A DNA stretch of 64,000 nucleotides from DATEDA01 sp963744255. GTDB taxonomy: Bacteria; Pseudomonadota; Gammaproteobacteria; Burkholderiales; SG8-39. How positions within the stretch are numbered: the stretch's first letter is position 1; every line of letters starts with the position of its first letter. This document shows, piece by piece, positions 40,706 to 49,935 of the stretch. The position numbers and the translations under genes were made by a program. The stretch lies in assembly GCA_963744255.1 (NCBI GenBank), contig CAVUSZ010000017.1, forward strand, positions 1-64,000. The letters are read 5' to 3'. The notes beneath the pieces are model-generated. The model ran no database searches. It worked only from the letters and a program-made list of their open reading frames with translations, and was not told where the DNA came from.

Positions 40706-42297
40706 TCCGCGATCCCATCCGCGAGGGGCTCGCGGCCGGCTGGAAAGTCACCGATGCCGCCGCCCTCGACCGCGATCTCGCGCTCGAAGCTGACGTCGCG
40801 ATCGTGGGCACCGGCGCCGGCGGCGGGGTGACCGCGGAGATCCTGGCTGCCGCGGGCCTCGAGGTCGTCCTCATCGAAGAAGGACCGCTCAAGAGCTCGG
40901 GCGATTTCCGCATGCTCGAGGCCGAGGCCTACCCGCAGCTCTACCAGGAATCGGCGGCGCGCAAGACGCTCGACAAGGCGATCACGATCCTGCAGGGCCG
41001 CTGCGTCGGCGGCTCGACCACGGTGAACTGGACCTCGAGCTTCCGCACGCCGGATGCAACGCTCGCGCACTGGCGCGACCGCTTCGGCCTCGCGGACATG
41101 TCGCCCGCCGCGCTCGCGCCCTGGTTCGAGCGGATGGAGCAGCGGCTCGCGGTCGGTCCGTGGACCGTGCCGCCGAACGAGAACAACGCGCTCCTCGCGC
41201 GCGGCGCGGCGAAGCTTGGCATCGCGAGCGCCGCCATCCGGCGCAACGTCATCGGCTGCTGGAACATCGGCTACTGCGGGATGGGCTGCCCGACGAACGC
41301 CAAGCAGTCGATGCTGGTGACCACGATACCGGCGGCGCTCGCGCGCGGCGCGCATCTCGTTTGCGGCGCGCGCGCCGACCGGCTCGCCCTGCGTCGGGGC
41401 CGGGCCGAGCACCTCGAATGCTCGGCGCTCGATGCGCGGGGTGTCCGGCCCGCGGGCCCGCGGATCCGGGTCCGGGCCCGACACCATGTACTGGCTGCCG
41501 GGGCGATCGGGACGCCCGCGCTGCTCCTCAGGAGCGGTGCGCCGGACCCGTACCGGGTTCTCGGCCGGCGCACCTTCCTCCATCCCACGGTCGTCTCGGC
41601 AGCAGTGATGCCGCATCGGGTCGACGGCTATGCCGGTGCGCCGCAGACGATCTACTCCGATCACTTCCTCGAACTCGGACCCGTCGACGGCGCGATCGGC
41701 TTCAAGCTCGAGGCGCCGCCGCTGCACCCGGTGCTCTTCGGCATGACGCACCCGGGGTTCGGGGAGCCTCACGCGGAAGGCATGCAGAAGTTCGCCCGCA
41801 CGCACGCGCTGATTGCCCTGCTGCGGGACGGCTTCCATCCGGAGAGCGCCGGCGGCAACGTCGGCTTGCGCGCCGACGGCTCGCCGGTGCTCGCGTACCC
41901 GCTTACGCCATTCGTCTGGGACGGCGTCCGGCGAGCGCTCGCAGCGATGGCCGAGATCCAGTTCGCCGCGGGGGCGACGAACGTGCTGCCGGTGCACGAG
42001 CGCGCGCGACCTTACGCCTCCTGGGAGGAGGCGCGCGCGGAGATCGCCGCGCTGTCGCTCGAGCCGCTGCTGACGCGGGTGGTGTCGGCGCACGTCATGG
42101 GCGGGTGCGGAATGGCGGACGAGCCGGCGCGGGGTACGGTCGACAGCCTCGGCCGCCACTTCCAACTCGAGAACGTCTCGATCCACGACGGCTCGGTGTT
42201 CCCGACCAGCCTGGGCGCCAACCCCCAGCTCTCGATTTACGCGCTCACCGCGCGCAACGCGACGCGGCTCGCCGGGCGGCTGAAGGCGGGACACTAG
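40702..42297 (+). CDS. GMC-family FAD-dependent alcohol oxidoreductase
   Basis: This 531-residue protein starts at GTG 40702 inside the previous stop (GTGA). It has the FAD motif 'VAIVGTGAGGGVTAEILAAA' near residue 35, 'GRCVGGSTTVNWTSSFRTP', a Cys-rich segment 'GCWNIGYCGMGCPTNAKQSM', and the GMC C-terminus with His in 'SAHVMGGCGMADEP' and 'LGANPQLSIYALTAR'. The Cys pattern and length fit the long-chain alcohol oxidase/cholesterol-oxidase-like group. In this neighbourhood it probably oxidises fatty or other hydrophobic alcohols, exported together with the Tat-tagged subunit. The substrate is inferred. Confidence 0.85.
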   Translation: MIRDPIREGLAAGWKVTDAAALDRDLALEADVAIVGTGAGGGVTAEILAAAGLEVVLIEEGPLKSSGDFRMLEAEAYPQLYQESAARKTLDKAITILQGRCVGGSTTVNWTSSFRTPDATLAHWRDRFGLADMSPAALAPWFERMEQRLAVGPWTVPPNENNALLARGAAKLGIASAAIRRNVIGCWNIGYCGMGCPTNAKQSMLVTTIPAALARGAHLVCGARADRLALRRGRAEHLECSALDARGVRPAGPRIRVRARHHVLAAGAIGTPALLLRSGAPDPYRVLGRRTFLHPTVVSAAVMPHRVDGYAGAPQTIYSDHFLELGPVDGAIGFKLEAPPLHPVLFGMTHPGFGEPHAEGMQKFARTHALIALLRDGFHPESAGGNVGLRADGSPVLAYPLTPFVWDGVRRALAAMAEIQFAAGATNVLPVHERARPYASWEEARAEIAALSLEPLLTRVVSAHVMGGCGMADEPARGTVDSLGRHFQLENVSIHDGSVFPTSLGANPQLSIYALTARNATRLAGRLKAGH

Positions 42298-42298
42298 C

Positions 42299-43201
42299 GT
42301 GCTCGCGCGGGCGTTGCGGGTCCTGCTCGCGACGCTCGCGCTCGGGTCGCTCGCCGCCGCATGGTGGATCGGGTCGCGCTGCGAACTCGGGCCGGTGGCG
42401 ATCTTCCTTCTGGCCGCTGCGCTGTTCTTCGCGATCCCCGCCACGACGATCCTACTGACCTTCGCGATCGCGTGGCGGCATCGGAGCATCCCGCCGCCGG
42501 AGCTGCGCATCGGCCCCTTGGCGGCGATCCGCTGCGTGCTGCAAGAGATCTTCAGCTACACCGCCGTGTACGTGTTCCTGCAGCCGTTTCCACGCCTCGC
42601 CTTGCCGCCCGAGCCGGGAAGCCCGGCGCGTGACCGCGCCGCGGCGATCCTCGTTCACGGCTACATGTGCAACGCGGCCGTCTTCGCGTGGCTGGCGCGG
42701 CGTCTCGCCGTCCGTGGGTACGCCGTGTACACGGTCACCCTCGAACCGGTCTTCGCGCGGATCGACGACTACGTGGCGCCGCTCGCCCGCAAAGTGAACG
42801 AGGTCGCGGGCGCAGGCGGTCGTGTCGTCCTCGTGGGCCACAGCATGGGCGGGCTCGTATGCCGCGCCTACACGCGACGTTCGGGCGGCGCTCGGGTCGC
42901 GCGGATCGTCACCCTGGGCACTCCGCACCACGGCAGCGCGCTGGCGCCGATCGGCCATGGCGCCGATGCGCTCGACATGCGGCCGATGGGCGAGTGGCTG
43001 CGCGGGTTGGCGCGGTCCGAGGAGGGCGGCCTCGCGGCGCCGATCGTCTCGATCTACAGCTGCCACGACAACTTCGTCGTGCCGCAGGCCTCGAGCGTTC
43101 TCGCCGGCGCGAAGAACGTGCCGCTCGCCGGTATCGGGCATCTCAGCCTGCTCTACTCCCCGCGCGTCGCCGCGCTCGTCGAGCAGGAGCTGCGCGGCTA
43201 G
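42299..43201 (+). CDS. Membrane-anchored lipase/esterase (alpha/beta hydrolase)
   Basis: This 300-residue protein has two N-terminal hydrophobic segments (about residues 3-25 and 30-60). These are followed by an alpha/beta hydrolase domain with 'AILVHGYMCNAAVFAWLARR', the nucleophile elbow 'VLVGHSMGGLVCRAYTR', 'IVTLGTPHHGSALAPIGHG' (typical of lipase class 2/PGAP1-like) and a late His in 'LAGIGHLSLLYSP'. It starts 2 nt after the GMC gene. It may hydrolyse storage or membrane lipid esters. Its TAG stop shares the CTAG at 43198-43201 with the convergent peroxiredoxin gene. Confidence 0.82.
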   Translation: MLARALRVLLATLALGSLAAAWWIGSRCELGPVAIFLLAAALFFAIPATTILLTFAIAWRHRSIPPPELRIGPLAAIRCVLQEIFSYTAVYVFLQPFPRLALPPEPGSPARDRAAAILVHGYMCNAAVFAWLARRLAVRGYAVYTVTLEPVFARIDDYVAPLARKVNEVAGAGGRVVLVGHSMGGLVCRAYTRRSGGARVARIVTLGTPHHGSALAPIGHGADALDMRPMGEWLRGLARSEEGGLAAPIVSIYSCHDNFVVPQASSVLAGAKNVPLAGIGHLSLLYSPRVAALVEQELRG

Positions 43202-43659
43202 AGCAGGGCGAGCACCTGCTCGGCGTGATGCTTCGTGTCCACGTCGTCGATGACATGGGCGATGCGGCCGTTCCCGTCGATGACGAACGTGACGCGTTCG
43301 GCCATGCCGAGCATCCCGCGCAGCGTTCCGCCGAGACCCCCGCCGATCGTGCCGTAGGCGCGCGCGACCGCACGGTCCGTGTCCGCGAGGAGCGGAAAGT
43401 TGAGCTTGTGCTTCTGCGTGAAGCGCCGGTGCGACTCGACGCCCTGCGCCGAGACGCCGAGGATCGCAGCGCCTTTCCTCCCGATCTCGGCATCGTGGTC
43501 GCGCAGGCTGCATGCCTGCGCGGTGCACCCCGGCGTGTCGTCCATGGGATAGAAGTAGAGGACGAGCTTTTTCCCGCGAAAGTCCTTGAGACGGACCTGC
43601 GTGCCGTCGGTCGTGATACCGGAGAAGTCCGGCGCTGGGTCGCCAGGCTTGGGTCTCAT
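43198..43659 (-). CDS. bcp: Thioredoxin-dependent peroxiredoxin (Bcp/PrxQ)
   Basis: This 153-residue AhpC/TSA-family peroxiredoxin has the peroxidatic Cys and the intrahelical resolving Cys of the PrxQ type in 'DDTPGCTAQACSLRDHDAEI'. 'LVLYFYPMDDTPGC' and 'ERVTFVIDGNGRI' are family landmarks. It reduces hydroperoxides, including lipid peroxides, using thioredoxin. It is convergent with the lipase gene; the two TAG stops overlap in one CTAG. ATG 43659 fits the family N-terminus. Confidence 0.92.
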   Translation of the reverse strand: MRPKPGDPAPDFSGITTDGTQVRLKDFRGKKLVLYFYPMDDTPGCTAQACSLRDHDAEIGRKGAAILGVSAQGVESHRRFTQKHKLNFPLLADTDRAVARAYGTIGGGLGGTLRGMLGMAERVTFVIDGNGRIAHVIDDVDTKHHAEQVLALL

Positions 43660-43709
43660 GATGATGCTGTTCGGGGGTGCGGTCGCGCCCTCGGGGATTC
43701 GCCGGCAGG

Positions 43710-45701
43710 CTAAAAATGAACGCCTCGCATGAGGCTCGACATCGCGATCTGGTCGGCCGTCGCCTGGGGGGCGCCCTCATCCTTCCTGCCCTGCGACGCG
43801 CCGGAGTCGGGGAACATCCGGAAGGTCGTGTTCATCACGATCTGCGCGACGCGCGGCAGCAGCGCATGCAGCACTTCGCCGAAGATCCCCAGGCGGGTCG
43901 CGATCCGGACCGGCTTGTAGACGATCGCCTCGACCACCATCTCCGCCGCTTCTTCCGGCGTCAGGGTCGGCACCTGGTTGTAGATCTTCGTCGGCGCGAT
44001 CATCGGGGTCTTCACGAGCGGCATGTTGATCGTCGTGAACTGGATGCCCATGTCGGCGAACTCCGAGGCCGCGCAGCGCGTCCAGGCATCGAGCGCCGCC
44101 TTCGACGCGACGTAGGCCGAGAAGCGCGGCGCGTTCGTGAGGACGCCGATCGAGGAGATGTTGATGACGTGGCCGCGCCGCTTCTTCATCATCGACGGCA
44201 GCAGGCCGAGCGTGAGCCGCAAGGCGCCGAAGTAGTTTACGGCCATCGTGCGTTCGAAGTCGTGGTAGCGCTCGAACGAGTTCTCGACTGCCCGCCGGAT
44301 CGAGCGGCCCGCGTTGTTCACGAGGATGTCGACGCCGCCGTGGTTGTCGACGAGCTTCGCCACCAGTTCGGCGCACTGCGCCAGGTCGGACACGTCGGCC
44401 GGATAGACGATGATCTCGTGCCCCGCGGCCGCGATCTCCTTTTTCGCTTCGGCGAGCTTCTCGGGATCGCGGGCGACGATGATGGTCGTTGCCCCGGCGG
44501 CGGCGACCTTGTGGGCGGTCGCGAGGCCGATCCCCGAGGACCCGCCGGTGATCAGCACGACCTTGTTCTTCACCTGGCCCTTCAGCGTGCGGTCGATCAG
44601 GAGATCGGGATCGAGATGACGCTCCCAGTAGTCCCATAACCGCCAGCCATAGCTCTCGAGCGGCGGTACCGCGATGCCGGTGCCCTTGAGCGCTGCTTGC
44701 GCTTCGCGGGAGTCGAACCGGGTCGGATAGTTGACCAGGGCGAGCAGGTCCTCCGGGAGCCCGAGATCTTTCATTACCGCGGCGCGGATACGGCGCACGG
44801 GCGTGAGCGCCGTCAAGCCTTTGGTAATGCTGCGCGGGATGAAGCCGAACAGCGCGGCGTTGACGTAGAGCGACATCGGCGGCGCGTGCGCGGCCTTGGC
44901 GAAGATGTTGAGCACTTCGCCGACACGCTTCGGCTCGGGATCGACTAGGTGGAAGCACTTTCGGTCGAGACCTTTCTTGTGCGCGATATGGTCGATCGCG
45001 TCGACCACGAAGTCGACCGGCACAAGGTTGATCCGTCCGCCTTCAAGACCGATCGTTGGCATCCACGGCGGCAGGAGCTGCCGCGTCCGCTGGATGAGCT
45101 TGAAGAAGTAGTATGGCCCGTCGATCTTGTCGATCTCGCCGGTGCGCGAGTCGCCGACGACGATGCCCGGGCGATAGACGCGCCAGGGAACCTGGCAGTC
45201 GTTCCGCACGATCTTTTCCGACTCGTGCTTGGTCGCGAAGTACGGGTGCTCGAGGTTCTCCGCCTCCTCGAACATGTCCTCGCGAAAGACGCCCTCGTAG
45301 AGCCCGGCGGCCGCGATCGAGCTGACGTGATGGAAGCAGCCCACGGCCAGATCGTTCGCGAACGCCACGACATTGCGGGTGCCGCCGACGTTGACGATCC
45401 GCTGCGATTCGGCGTCGGCCTTGAGGTCGTATACCGCCGCGAGGTTGAAGAAGTGATCGATCTTCTTGTGCTCGAGCTTGCTGCGTTCGCCCTTGGTGAC
45501 CCCGAGCCCGGGCAGGGTCATGTCGCCGTGGACCGGTATCGCGCGGGTCTTGTCGACGCCCCACCATTCGAGTAGCTCGTCCACGCGCTTCGCCGATTTC
45601 TCGCGCACGAGGAAGTGGACGACCGACCCCTTGCGCTCGAGCAGCTTGGCGACGAGGCGCTTGCCGATGAAGCCGGTGGCGCCGGTGACGAAGTAATGCA
45701 T
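43710..45701 (-). CDS. Alcohol-forming fatty acyl-CoA reductase (Marinobacter FAR type, two fused SDR modules)
   Basis: The 663-residue protein has an extended-SDR module ('YFVTGATGFIGKRLVAKLLE', 'HHVSSIAAAGLYEGVFREDM', 'YFATKHESEK') followed by a classical SDR module ('VVLITGGSSGIGLATAHKVA', 'NNAGRSIRRAVENSF', 'SAYVASKAALDAW'). It ends in '...SLMRGVHF'. From memory this order, length and many blocks match the Marinobacter fatty acyl-CoA reductase that reduces acyl-CoA to fatty alcohol with NADPH. Fatty alcohol is the co-substrate of the wax ester synthase encoded 3 kb away. ATG 45701 with AGGA upstream is chosen; a TATAAT at 45775-45770 is a likely -10. Confidence 0.85.
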   Translation of the reverse strand: MHYFVTGATGFIGKRLVAKLLERKGSVVHFLVREKSAKRVDELLEWWGVDKTRAIPVHGDMTLPGLGVTKGERSKLEHKKIDHFFNLAAVYDLKADAESQRIVNVGGTRNVVAFANDLAVGCFHHVSSIAAAGLYEGVFREDMFEEAENLEHPYFATKHESEKIVRNDCQVPWRVYRPGIVVGDSRTGEIDKIDGPYYFFKLIQRTRQLLPPWMPTIGLEGGRINLVPVDFVVDAIDHIAHKKGLDRKCFHLVDPEPKRVGEVLNIFAKAAHAPPMSLYVNAALFGFIPRSITKGLTALTPVRRIRAAVMKDLGLPEDLLALVNYPTRFDSREAQAALKGTGIAVPPLESYGWRLWDYWERHLDPDLLIDRTLKGQVKNKVVLITGGSSGIGLATAHKVAAAGATTIIVARDPEKLAEAKKEIAAAGHEIIVYPADVSDLAQCAELVAKLVDNHGGVDILVNNAGRSIRRAVENSFERYHDFERTMAVNYFGALRLTLGLLPSMMKKRRGHVINISSIGVLTNAPRFSAYVASKAALDAWTRCAASEFADMGIQFTTINMPLVKTPMIAPTKIYNQVPTLTPEEAAEMVVEAIVYKPVRIATRLGIFGEVLHALLPRVAQIVMNTTFRMFPDSGASQGRKDEGAPQATADQIAMSSLMRGVHF

Positions 45702-45890
45702 GGGGTTCCTCCTTTGCGAAGATGTTCTTCTGTGCCGCGGCGCCGAAACCATCCCGACGAGGCGGGAGGATTATATGCCCGCGTGTCGAGCGATCGTGAT
45801 GAACCGACGCTTTAGTGTGCGGCCTCTAGATCGCCCGCCTAGACTTCAGGCACGTGGTTTCTGTCCACTCAGCGACGAAAGGAGATCGAC

Positions 45891-46349
45891 ATGGCGAAGA
45901 AACTGAAGGCGCTCGCGGACCGCGCGGGCGAGCGGCATCTGGCGGCGACGGTCCGCGACTCCGCGCAGCAGATCTGGCTCGCGGGCCTCGGGGCGTTCGG
46001 GAAGGCGCAGGAAGAGGGCGCCAAGGTGTTCGAAGCCCTGGTGAAGGAAGGCAGGCAGCTGGAGTCGCGCACCCGCAAGCTGGCCGGAGCGAAGGTGAAC
46101 GAAGTGACGAATCAATGGGGAAAGACGGCGAGCCACGCGACCGCGCGCGCCACCGCAACCTGGGACAAGCTCGAGCAGGTGTTCGAGGACCGCGTCGAGC
46201 GCGCGCTGAACCGGCTCGGCGTGCCGACCAACCGCGAAATCCAGGCGCTCGCCAAGCGGGTCGAGACGCTGACCGCGAGCGTGCAGAAGCTCACGGGCGC
46301 ACGCAAGCCGCGCGCCGCGGCCCGCAAGCACGCCGCCGGGAAGCGCTGA
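45891..46349 (+). CDS. Phasin family protein (PhaI/PhaF type)
   Basis: This 152-residue amphipathic helical protein has the phasin start ('DSAQQIWLAGLGAFGKAQEE', 'GAKVFEALVKEGRQLESRTR') and a basic Ala/Lys-rich tail ('RKPRAAARKHAAGKR') like PhaF. Phasins coat polyhydroxyalkanoate or neutral-lipid granules. AAAGGAG precedes ATG 45891. It is divergent from the fatty acyl-CoA reductase gene, 189 bp apart, and supports a granule role for the whole cluster. Confidence 0.88.
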   Translation: MAKKLKALADRAGERHLAATVRDSAQQIWLAGLGAFGKAQEEGAKVFEALVKEGRQLESRTRKLAGAKVNEVTNQWGKTASHATARATATWDKLEQVFEDRVERALNRLGVPTNREIQALAKRVETLTASVQKLTGARKPRAAARKHAAGKR

Positions 46350-46530
46350 ATCGGGGTCGACCAGGGCGCACCACGATGAGCGCCCGTGGTGCGGCCCGCC
46401 CGCAGCGTCACCGCTGAACGAACGGTTCGCTCGCCCGCGCGTCAGGCGGGCCCATCGGTCTTGCATTGGCCGGCGTCCCGCGACGCCGTGCTATCCTTCG
46501 CGCGCCCCGAAAAGAACGCGCGAGCAGCGC

Positions 46531-47178
46531 ATGGAGCGCAAGCCGAAGCGCCGCACCCGCGAGCGCATCCTCGAGACGAGCCTGCGGCTGTTCAACGACT
46601 TCGGCGAGCCGAACGTCACCACCACGGTGATCGCCGACGAGATGGAGATCAGCCCGGGCAACCTCTACTATCATTTCCGCAGCAAGGACGAGATCGTCAA
46701 TACGATCTTCGCCGCGTTCGAGCGCGAGATCGAAGGCGTCCTCGCGGCGCCGAGCGTTCGCGGGGCGAACGCCGAGGACGTGTGGCTGTTCCTGCACCTG
46801 CTGTTCGAGTCGATCTGGCGCTACCGCTTCCTCTACCGCGATCTGAACGACCTCCTCTCGCGCAACCGCCTGCTCGAGGTGCGTTTCAAGCGATTGCTCG
46901 AGCGAAAGGTCGAGGTGGCGACGACGCTGTGCGAGGGCCTGGCGGCCGCGGGCAAGCTGCGGGCAACGAAATCCGAGATCGCGACGCTCGCGATCAACAT
47001 GGTGGTCGTCGCGACCTACTGGCTCTCGTACGATTACGTCCGCAACCCGCGCAACCAGCAGGCGGAAACCGCGCTCGCGAGCGGGGCCTATCAGGTGATC
47101 GCGCTCGCGGCGCCGTTCCTGTCCGGGCGTGCGCGGGTGCTGTTCGAACGGCTCGCGGCGGCGTACGTGGCGCCCTGA
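46531..47178 (+). CDS. TetR-family regulator in the storage-lipid cluster
   Basis: This 215-residue protein has the TetR HTH ('RERILETSLRLFNDFGEPNV', 'EISPGNLYYHFRSKDEIVN') and a long C-terminal ligand domain ('FRFLYRDLNDLL'-like segment, 'INMVVVATYWLSYDYVRNPR'). Homologs of this group often sit next to lipid or PHA genes and probably sense acyl-CoA. It is the only regulator between the phasin and WS/DGAT genes, so it is the best candidate controller of the cluster. Its operator is not identified. Confidence 0.85.
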   Translation: MERKPKRRTRERILETSLRLFNDFGEPNVTTTVIADEMEISPGNLYYHFRSKDEIVNTIFAAFEREIEGVLAAPSVRGANAEDVWLFLHLLFESIWRYRFLYRDLNDLLSRNRLLEVRFKRLLERKVEVATTLCEGLAAAGKLRATKSEIATLAINMVVVATYWLSYDYVRNPRNQQAETALASGAYQVIALAAPFLSGRARVLFERLAAAYVAP

Positions 47179-47209
47179 ACCGCGGCGATTCATCCCGAGG
47201 AGAGTAACG

Positions 47210-47993
47210 ATGGCGAAAGGCGGCTGGATCAAGTTCCCTCACGCCGAGAAGGCGTACGTTTACGACGGCGCGGCTCTGAAGAAGCACTGGGACCGCCTGC
47301 ATCGCGGGGACTGCGAGCCGTTCCCGAAGAGCGAGGCGCTACAGGACGCGTGGCGGCAATACCACGCGGGCGAGTTCGAGAAGGCGGTCGAGAAGGGGCT
47401 TGCGCGAGCGCGTCGAGGGGTACAGCGTCGCCAACAAGGCGACCGCGATCTACGCGACCTATCTCGAGCGGTCGGGACCGAAGAAAGCGAAGCATCTCGA
47501 AGAGGCAATGAAGCGGGGCGAAGAAGCGATCGATGCGCGGCCCAAGGACGCGAACGCCCACTACTTCTACGCGATGGCCGCCGGGCGCTACAGCCAGGAG
47601 ATCTCGATCGTCAAGGCGCTGGCACAGGGGTTGGGCGGCAGGGTCAGGGACGCGCTCACGCAGGCGCTCAAGCTCCAGCCGAAGCACGCCGACGCGCACA
47701 TCGCCCTCGGCGCCTGGCATGCCGAGATCATCGGCAAGGTCGGCGGCATGGTCGGCGGACTCACCTATGGCGCAAAGAAGGACGCCGCGCTGGAGCACTT
47801 CCAGAAGGCGCTGAAGCTCAATCCGGACTCGGCGATCGCGCGCATCGAGTACGCGAACGGCCTGGTTACCCTGTTCGGGAAGGAAAAGCTGAAGGAGGCG
47901 GAGAAGCTCTACGCCGAGGCCGCGAAGCTGAAAGCCCTCGACGCGATGGAGCGCCTCGACGTCGAGGCGGCGAAAGCCGAGCTCAAGGACTAG
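47210..47993 (+). pseudogene. TPR-repeat protein, frameshifted
   Basis: The N-terminal frame starts at ATG 47210 (GAGGAGAG upstream) with MAKGGWIKFPHAEKAYVYDG and reaches 'AGEFEKAVEKGL'. The remainder is in another frame from about 47400 ('ERVEGYSVANKATAIYATYL', 'DANAHYFYAMAAGRYSQEIS', 'DALTQALKLQPKHADAHIAL', 'ALEHFQKALKLNPDSAIARI'). Joined length is about 260 residues with at least four TPR units. No signal peptide is seen. It ends tail-to-tail with the WS/DGAT gene with an 11-nt overlap. The single shift may be a sequence error. Confidence 0.75.
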
Positions 47994-49482
47994 CCGCGGC
48001 GGGCCGTCGCCTGCGCCGCGGCCGCGTCGCCGCCGCCGTCAGCTCGCGCTCGACCAGCGCCGGCTCGCGCTGCATATCCCACGGCTCCATCAGCACCGTG
48101 AGCAGCAGGCGCTCGAACTCCGGGCGGAATCCCGCGACCACCCGCTCGGGATCCGGCACCCGGCCAACATCCGTGATCAGCCCGAACTGCACACCGCCGC
48201 CGTAGGAGAGGATCGAGACCCCCATCCCGATGTCGCCCGACTGCGGCACCCAGAACATGATCTGGCCGAGGCGCGCGCCCGCGAGATAGAGCGGCTGCTG
48301 CGGCCCCGGCACGTTGGTCATCACCGTGGTCGCCTTGTTGGCGAGGAGATCGAGCATCGCCTGCTGCGCTGCCCGGGGCAGGAAGCCGGCGAGTCCCAGC
48401 AGCGCGAACGCGATTACCGGCTGGTACGAGCGCTTCAGCGCCTCCATCCGGTTGTGGACCTCGTAGAGGCGCGCGAGCGGGTTGGCAATGCCGACCGGCA
48501 GCAGCAGCGTCACCAGGCCGAAGCGGTTCCCGAGCTGCCCGGCGTCGCCCGGCGGGCGCAGATTGACCGGCACCATCGCGCGCAGCTCGACACCGTCCAC
48601 CGGGTCGCCCTTCTCGACGAGGTAACGCCGGAGTGCGCCGGCAACCGTCGAGAGCAGGACGTCGTTCACCGAGCAGTCGAGGACCTTGCCGACCGCCTTG
48701 ACCGCGTCGAGGGGCAGCGGCTCGGTCCATGCGACCGCCTTCGCTACGCCGGCCGCGCCCTTGAACCGCGTGCGGGAATCGTCCGGCATCGTGGCGAGCT
48801 GCGCCAGTTCCGCCGCGACGCTCCCCGCGACGCGCGCGAGCTCGACGAGCTTCCGCGGATTGCGAAGGAGCGCCACGTACTGCTCGAGCGCCTCGCCCGA
48901 TAGCCGCAGCGCGCCCGACGCAGCGCCCGCCACCGGCTCGAACAGCTGCGCGAGCAGCCCTTCGCTTGCGCCGCTCGGCGCGGGAGACGACGCAGGCGGC
49001 AGCTCGGCGTCCGCGGCCGCCTCGGGAGAGTCGTTCGTGAGCGAAAGCATCACGCCGATCAGGGCGATGCCATCGGCGTAGCTGTGATGGATGCGGGCCA
49101 CGAGCGCCGACCCGCTGCCGTAGTTCTCGATCAGGTGAAACTCCCACCACGGCCGGTGCGGGTCGAACGGGCGCGGTGCGAGCCGCGCGACAAAGCGCTT
49201 GAGCGCCGCCGGGCCGCCGTTGCCCGGAAGCTTCGCCCGCCTCAGCTGCCGTTCGAGGTCGAAGCGCGACGTCTCCTCCCACCAGGCGCCGGCGAGGTCC
49301 TCGCGCGGCCGCATGCGAAAGCGGTCGTACCGGAGCAGACGCGCCTCTAGGACCGTCTTGAGGCGCTCGTAGTCGAGCGGGGTCTCGAAGGCGAGCACCC
49401 CGACGATCGCCATGCGGTTGGTCGCGCGGTCCATCCGCAGCCAGGCGGTGTCGACGCTCGACATCCGTTCGCGGCGGGGCAT
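47983..49482 (-). CDS. Wax ester synthase/diacylglycerol acyltransferase (WS/DGAT)
   Basis: This roughly 499-residue acyltransferase has the catalytic HHxxxDG motif as HHSYADG at residues 132-138. Other WS/DGAT blocks are 'PLDAVKAVGKVLDCSVNDVL', 'RAMVPVNLRP', 'LGNRFGLVTLLLPVG' and 'TNVPGPQQPLYLAGARL'. It joins an acyl-CoA to a fatty alcohol (wax ester) or diacylglycerol (TAG). A fatty acyl-CoA reductase gene nearby makes wax ester the likely product. ATG 49482 or ATG 49464 (MSSVDTAW) may be the start. It is convergent with the TPR gene. Confidence 0.92.
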   Translation of the reverse strand: MPRRERMSSVDTAWLRMDRATNRMAIVGVLAFETPLDYERLKTVLEARLLRYDRFRMRPREDLAGAWWEETSRFDLERQLRRAKLPGNGGPAALKRFVARLAPRPFDPHRPWWEFHLIENYGSGSALVARIHHSYADGIALIGVMLSLTNDSPEAAADAELPPASSPAPSGASEGLLAQLFEPVAGAASGALRLSGEALEQYVALLRNPRKLVELARVAGSVAAELAQLATMPDDSRTRFKGAAGVAKAVAWTEPLPLDAVKAVGKVLDCSVNDVLLSTVAGALRRYLVEKGDPVDGVELRAMVPVNLRPPGDAGQLGNRFGLVTLLLPVGIANPLARLYEVHNRMEALKRSYQPVIAFALLGLAGFLPRAAQQAMLDLLANKATTVMTNVPGPQQPLYLAGARLGQIMFWVPQSGDIGMGVSILSYGGGVQFGLITDVGRVPDPERVVAGFRPEFERLLLTVLMEPWDMQREPALVERELTAAATRPRRRRRPAAASP

Positions 49483-49677
49483 GATTGGTCTTGTTCTCGG
49501 GTCGTCACGATACGAGAGGACAAAGCCGCCTCGCGGCGCCCCTCGTGCACCCCGAAGCGGCGGGAAACCCGATGCCCTTGGCATCGGTTTCCCGCCTGGC
49601 GACAGGGAAGGTGCTGCCTATAATAGCCGAGCGTGCGCCGCCCGAGCCTGCGGCGTCACCCAACGAGGAGTCATCCG

Positions 49678-49935
49678 GTGAGCGACCTGAAGAAGAAATT
49701 CAACGACGCGGCGGCCGCGGTCAAGAAGCTGAAGGAAGACCCGGGCAACGACATGAAGCTGCAGCTCTATGCGCTCTACAAGCAGGGCGCCGAAGGCGAC
49801 GTGACCGGCAAGCGCCCCGGCTTTACCGACATGGTCGGTCGCGCGAAGTTCGACGCCTGGGCGAAGGTCAAGGGATTGCCGCAGGACGAAGCGATGAAGA
49901 AATACGTCGCCCTCGTGAAATCGCTCGGCGGCTAG
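49678..49935 (+). CDS. Acyl-CoA-binding protein (ACBP)
   Basis: This 85-residue four-helix protein has the ACBP signature ('FNDAAAAVKKLKEDPGNDMK', 'LQLYALYKQGAEGDVTGKRP', 'RAKFDAWAKVKGLPQDEAMK'), including the Tyr, Lys and Trp that bind CoA. ACBPs hold medium- and long-chain acyl-CoA. GTG 49678 has GAGGAG upstream. It is divergent from the WS/DGAT gene and probably supplies acyl-CoA to it. Its stop shares CTAG (49932-49935) with the next convergent gene. Confidence 0.93.
   Translation: MSDLKKKFNDAAAAVKKLKEDPGNDMKLQLYALYKQGAEGDVTGKRPGFTDMVGRAKFDAWAKVKGLPQDEAMKKYVALVKSLGG

Noticed and set aside
47129..48205. Long plus-strand frame continuing past the TPR gene
   Set aside because: Only its first part (from 47210) is coding; beyond about 47400 the TPR motifs continue in another frame and the rest is antisense to WS/DGAT.
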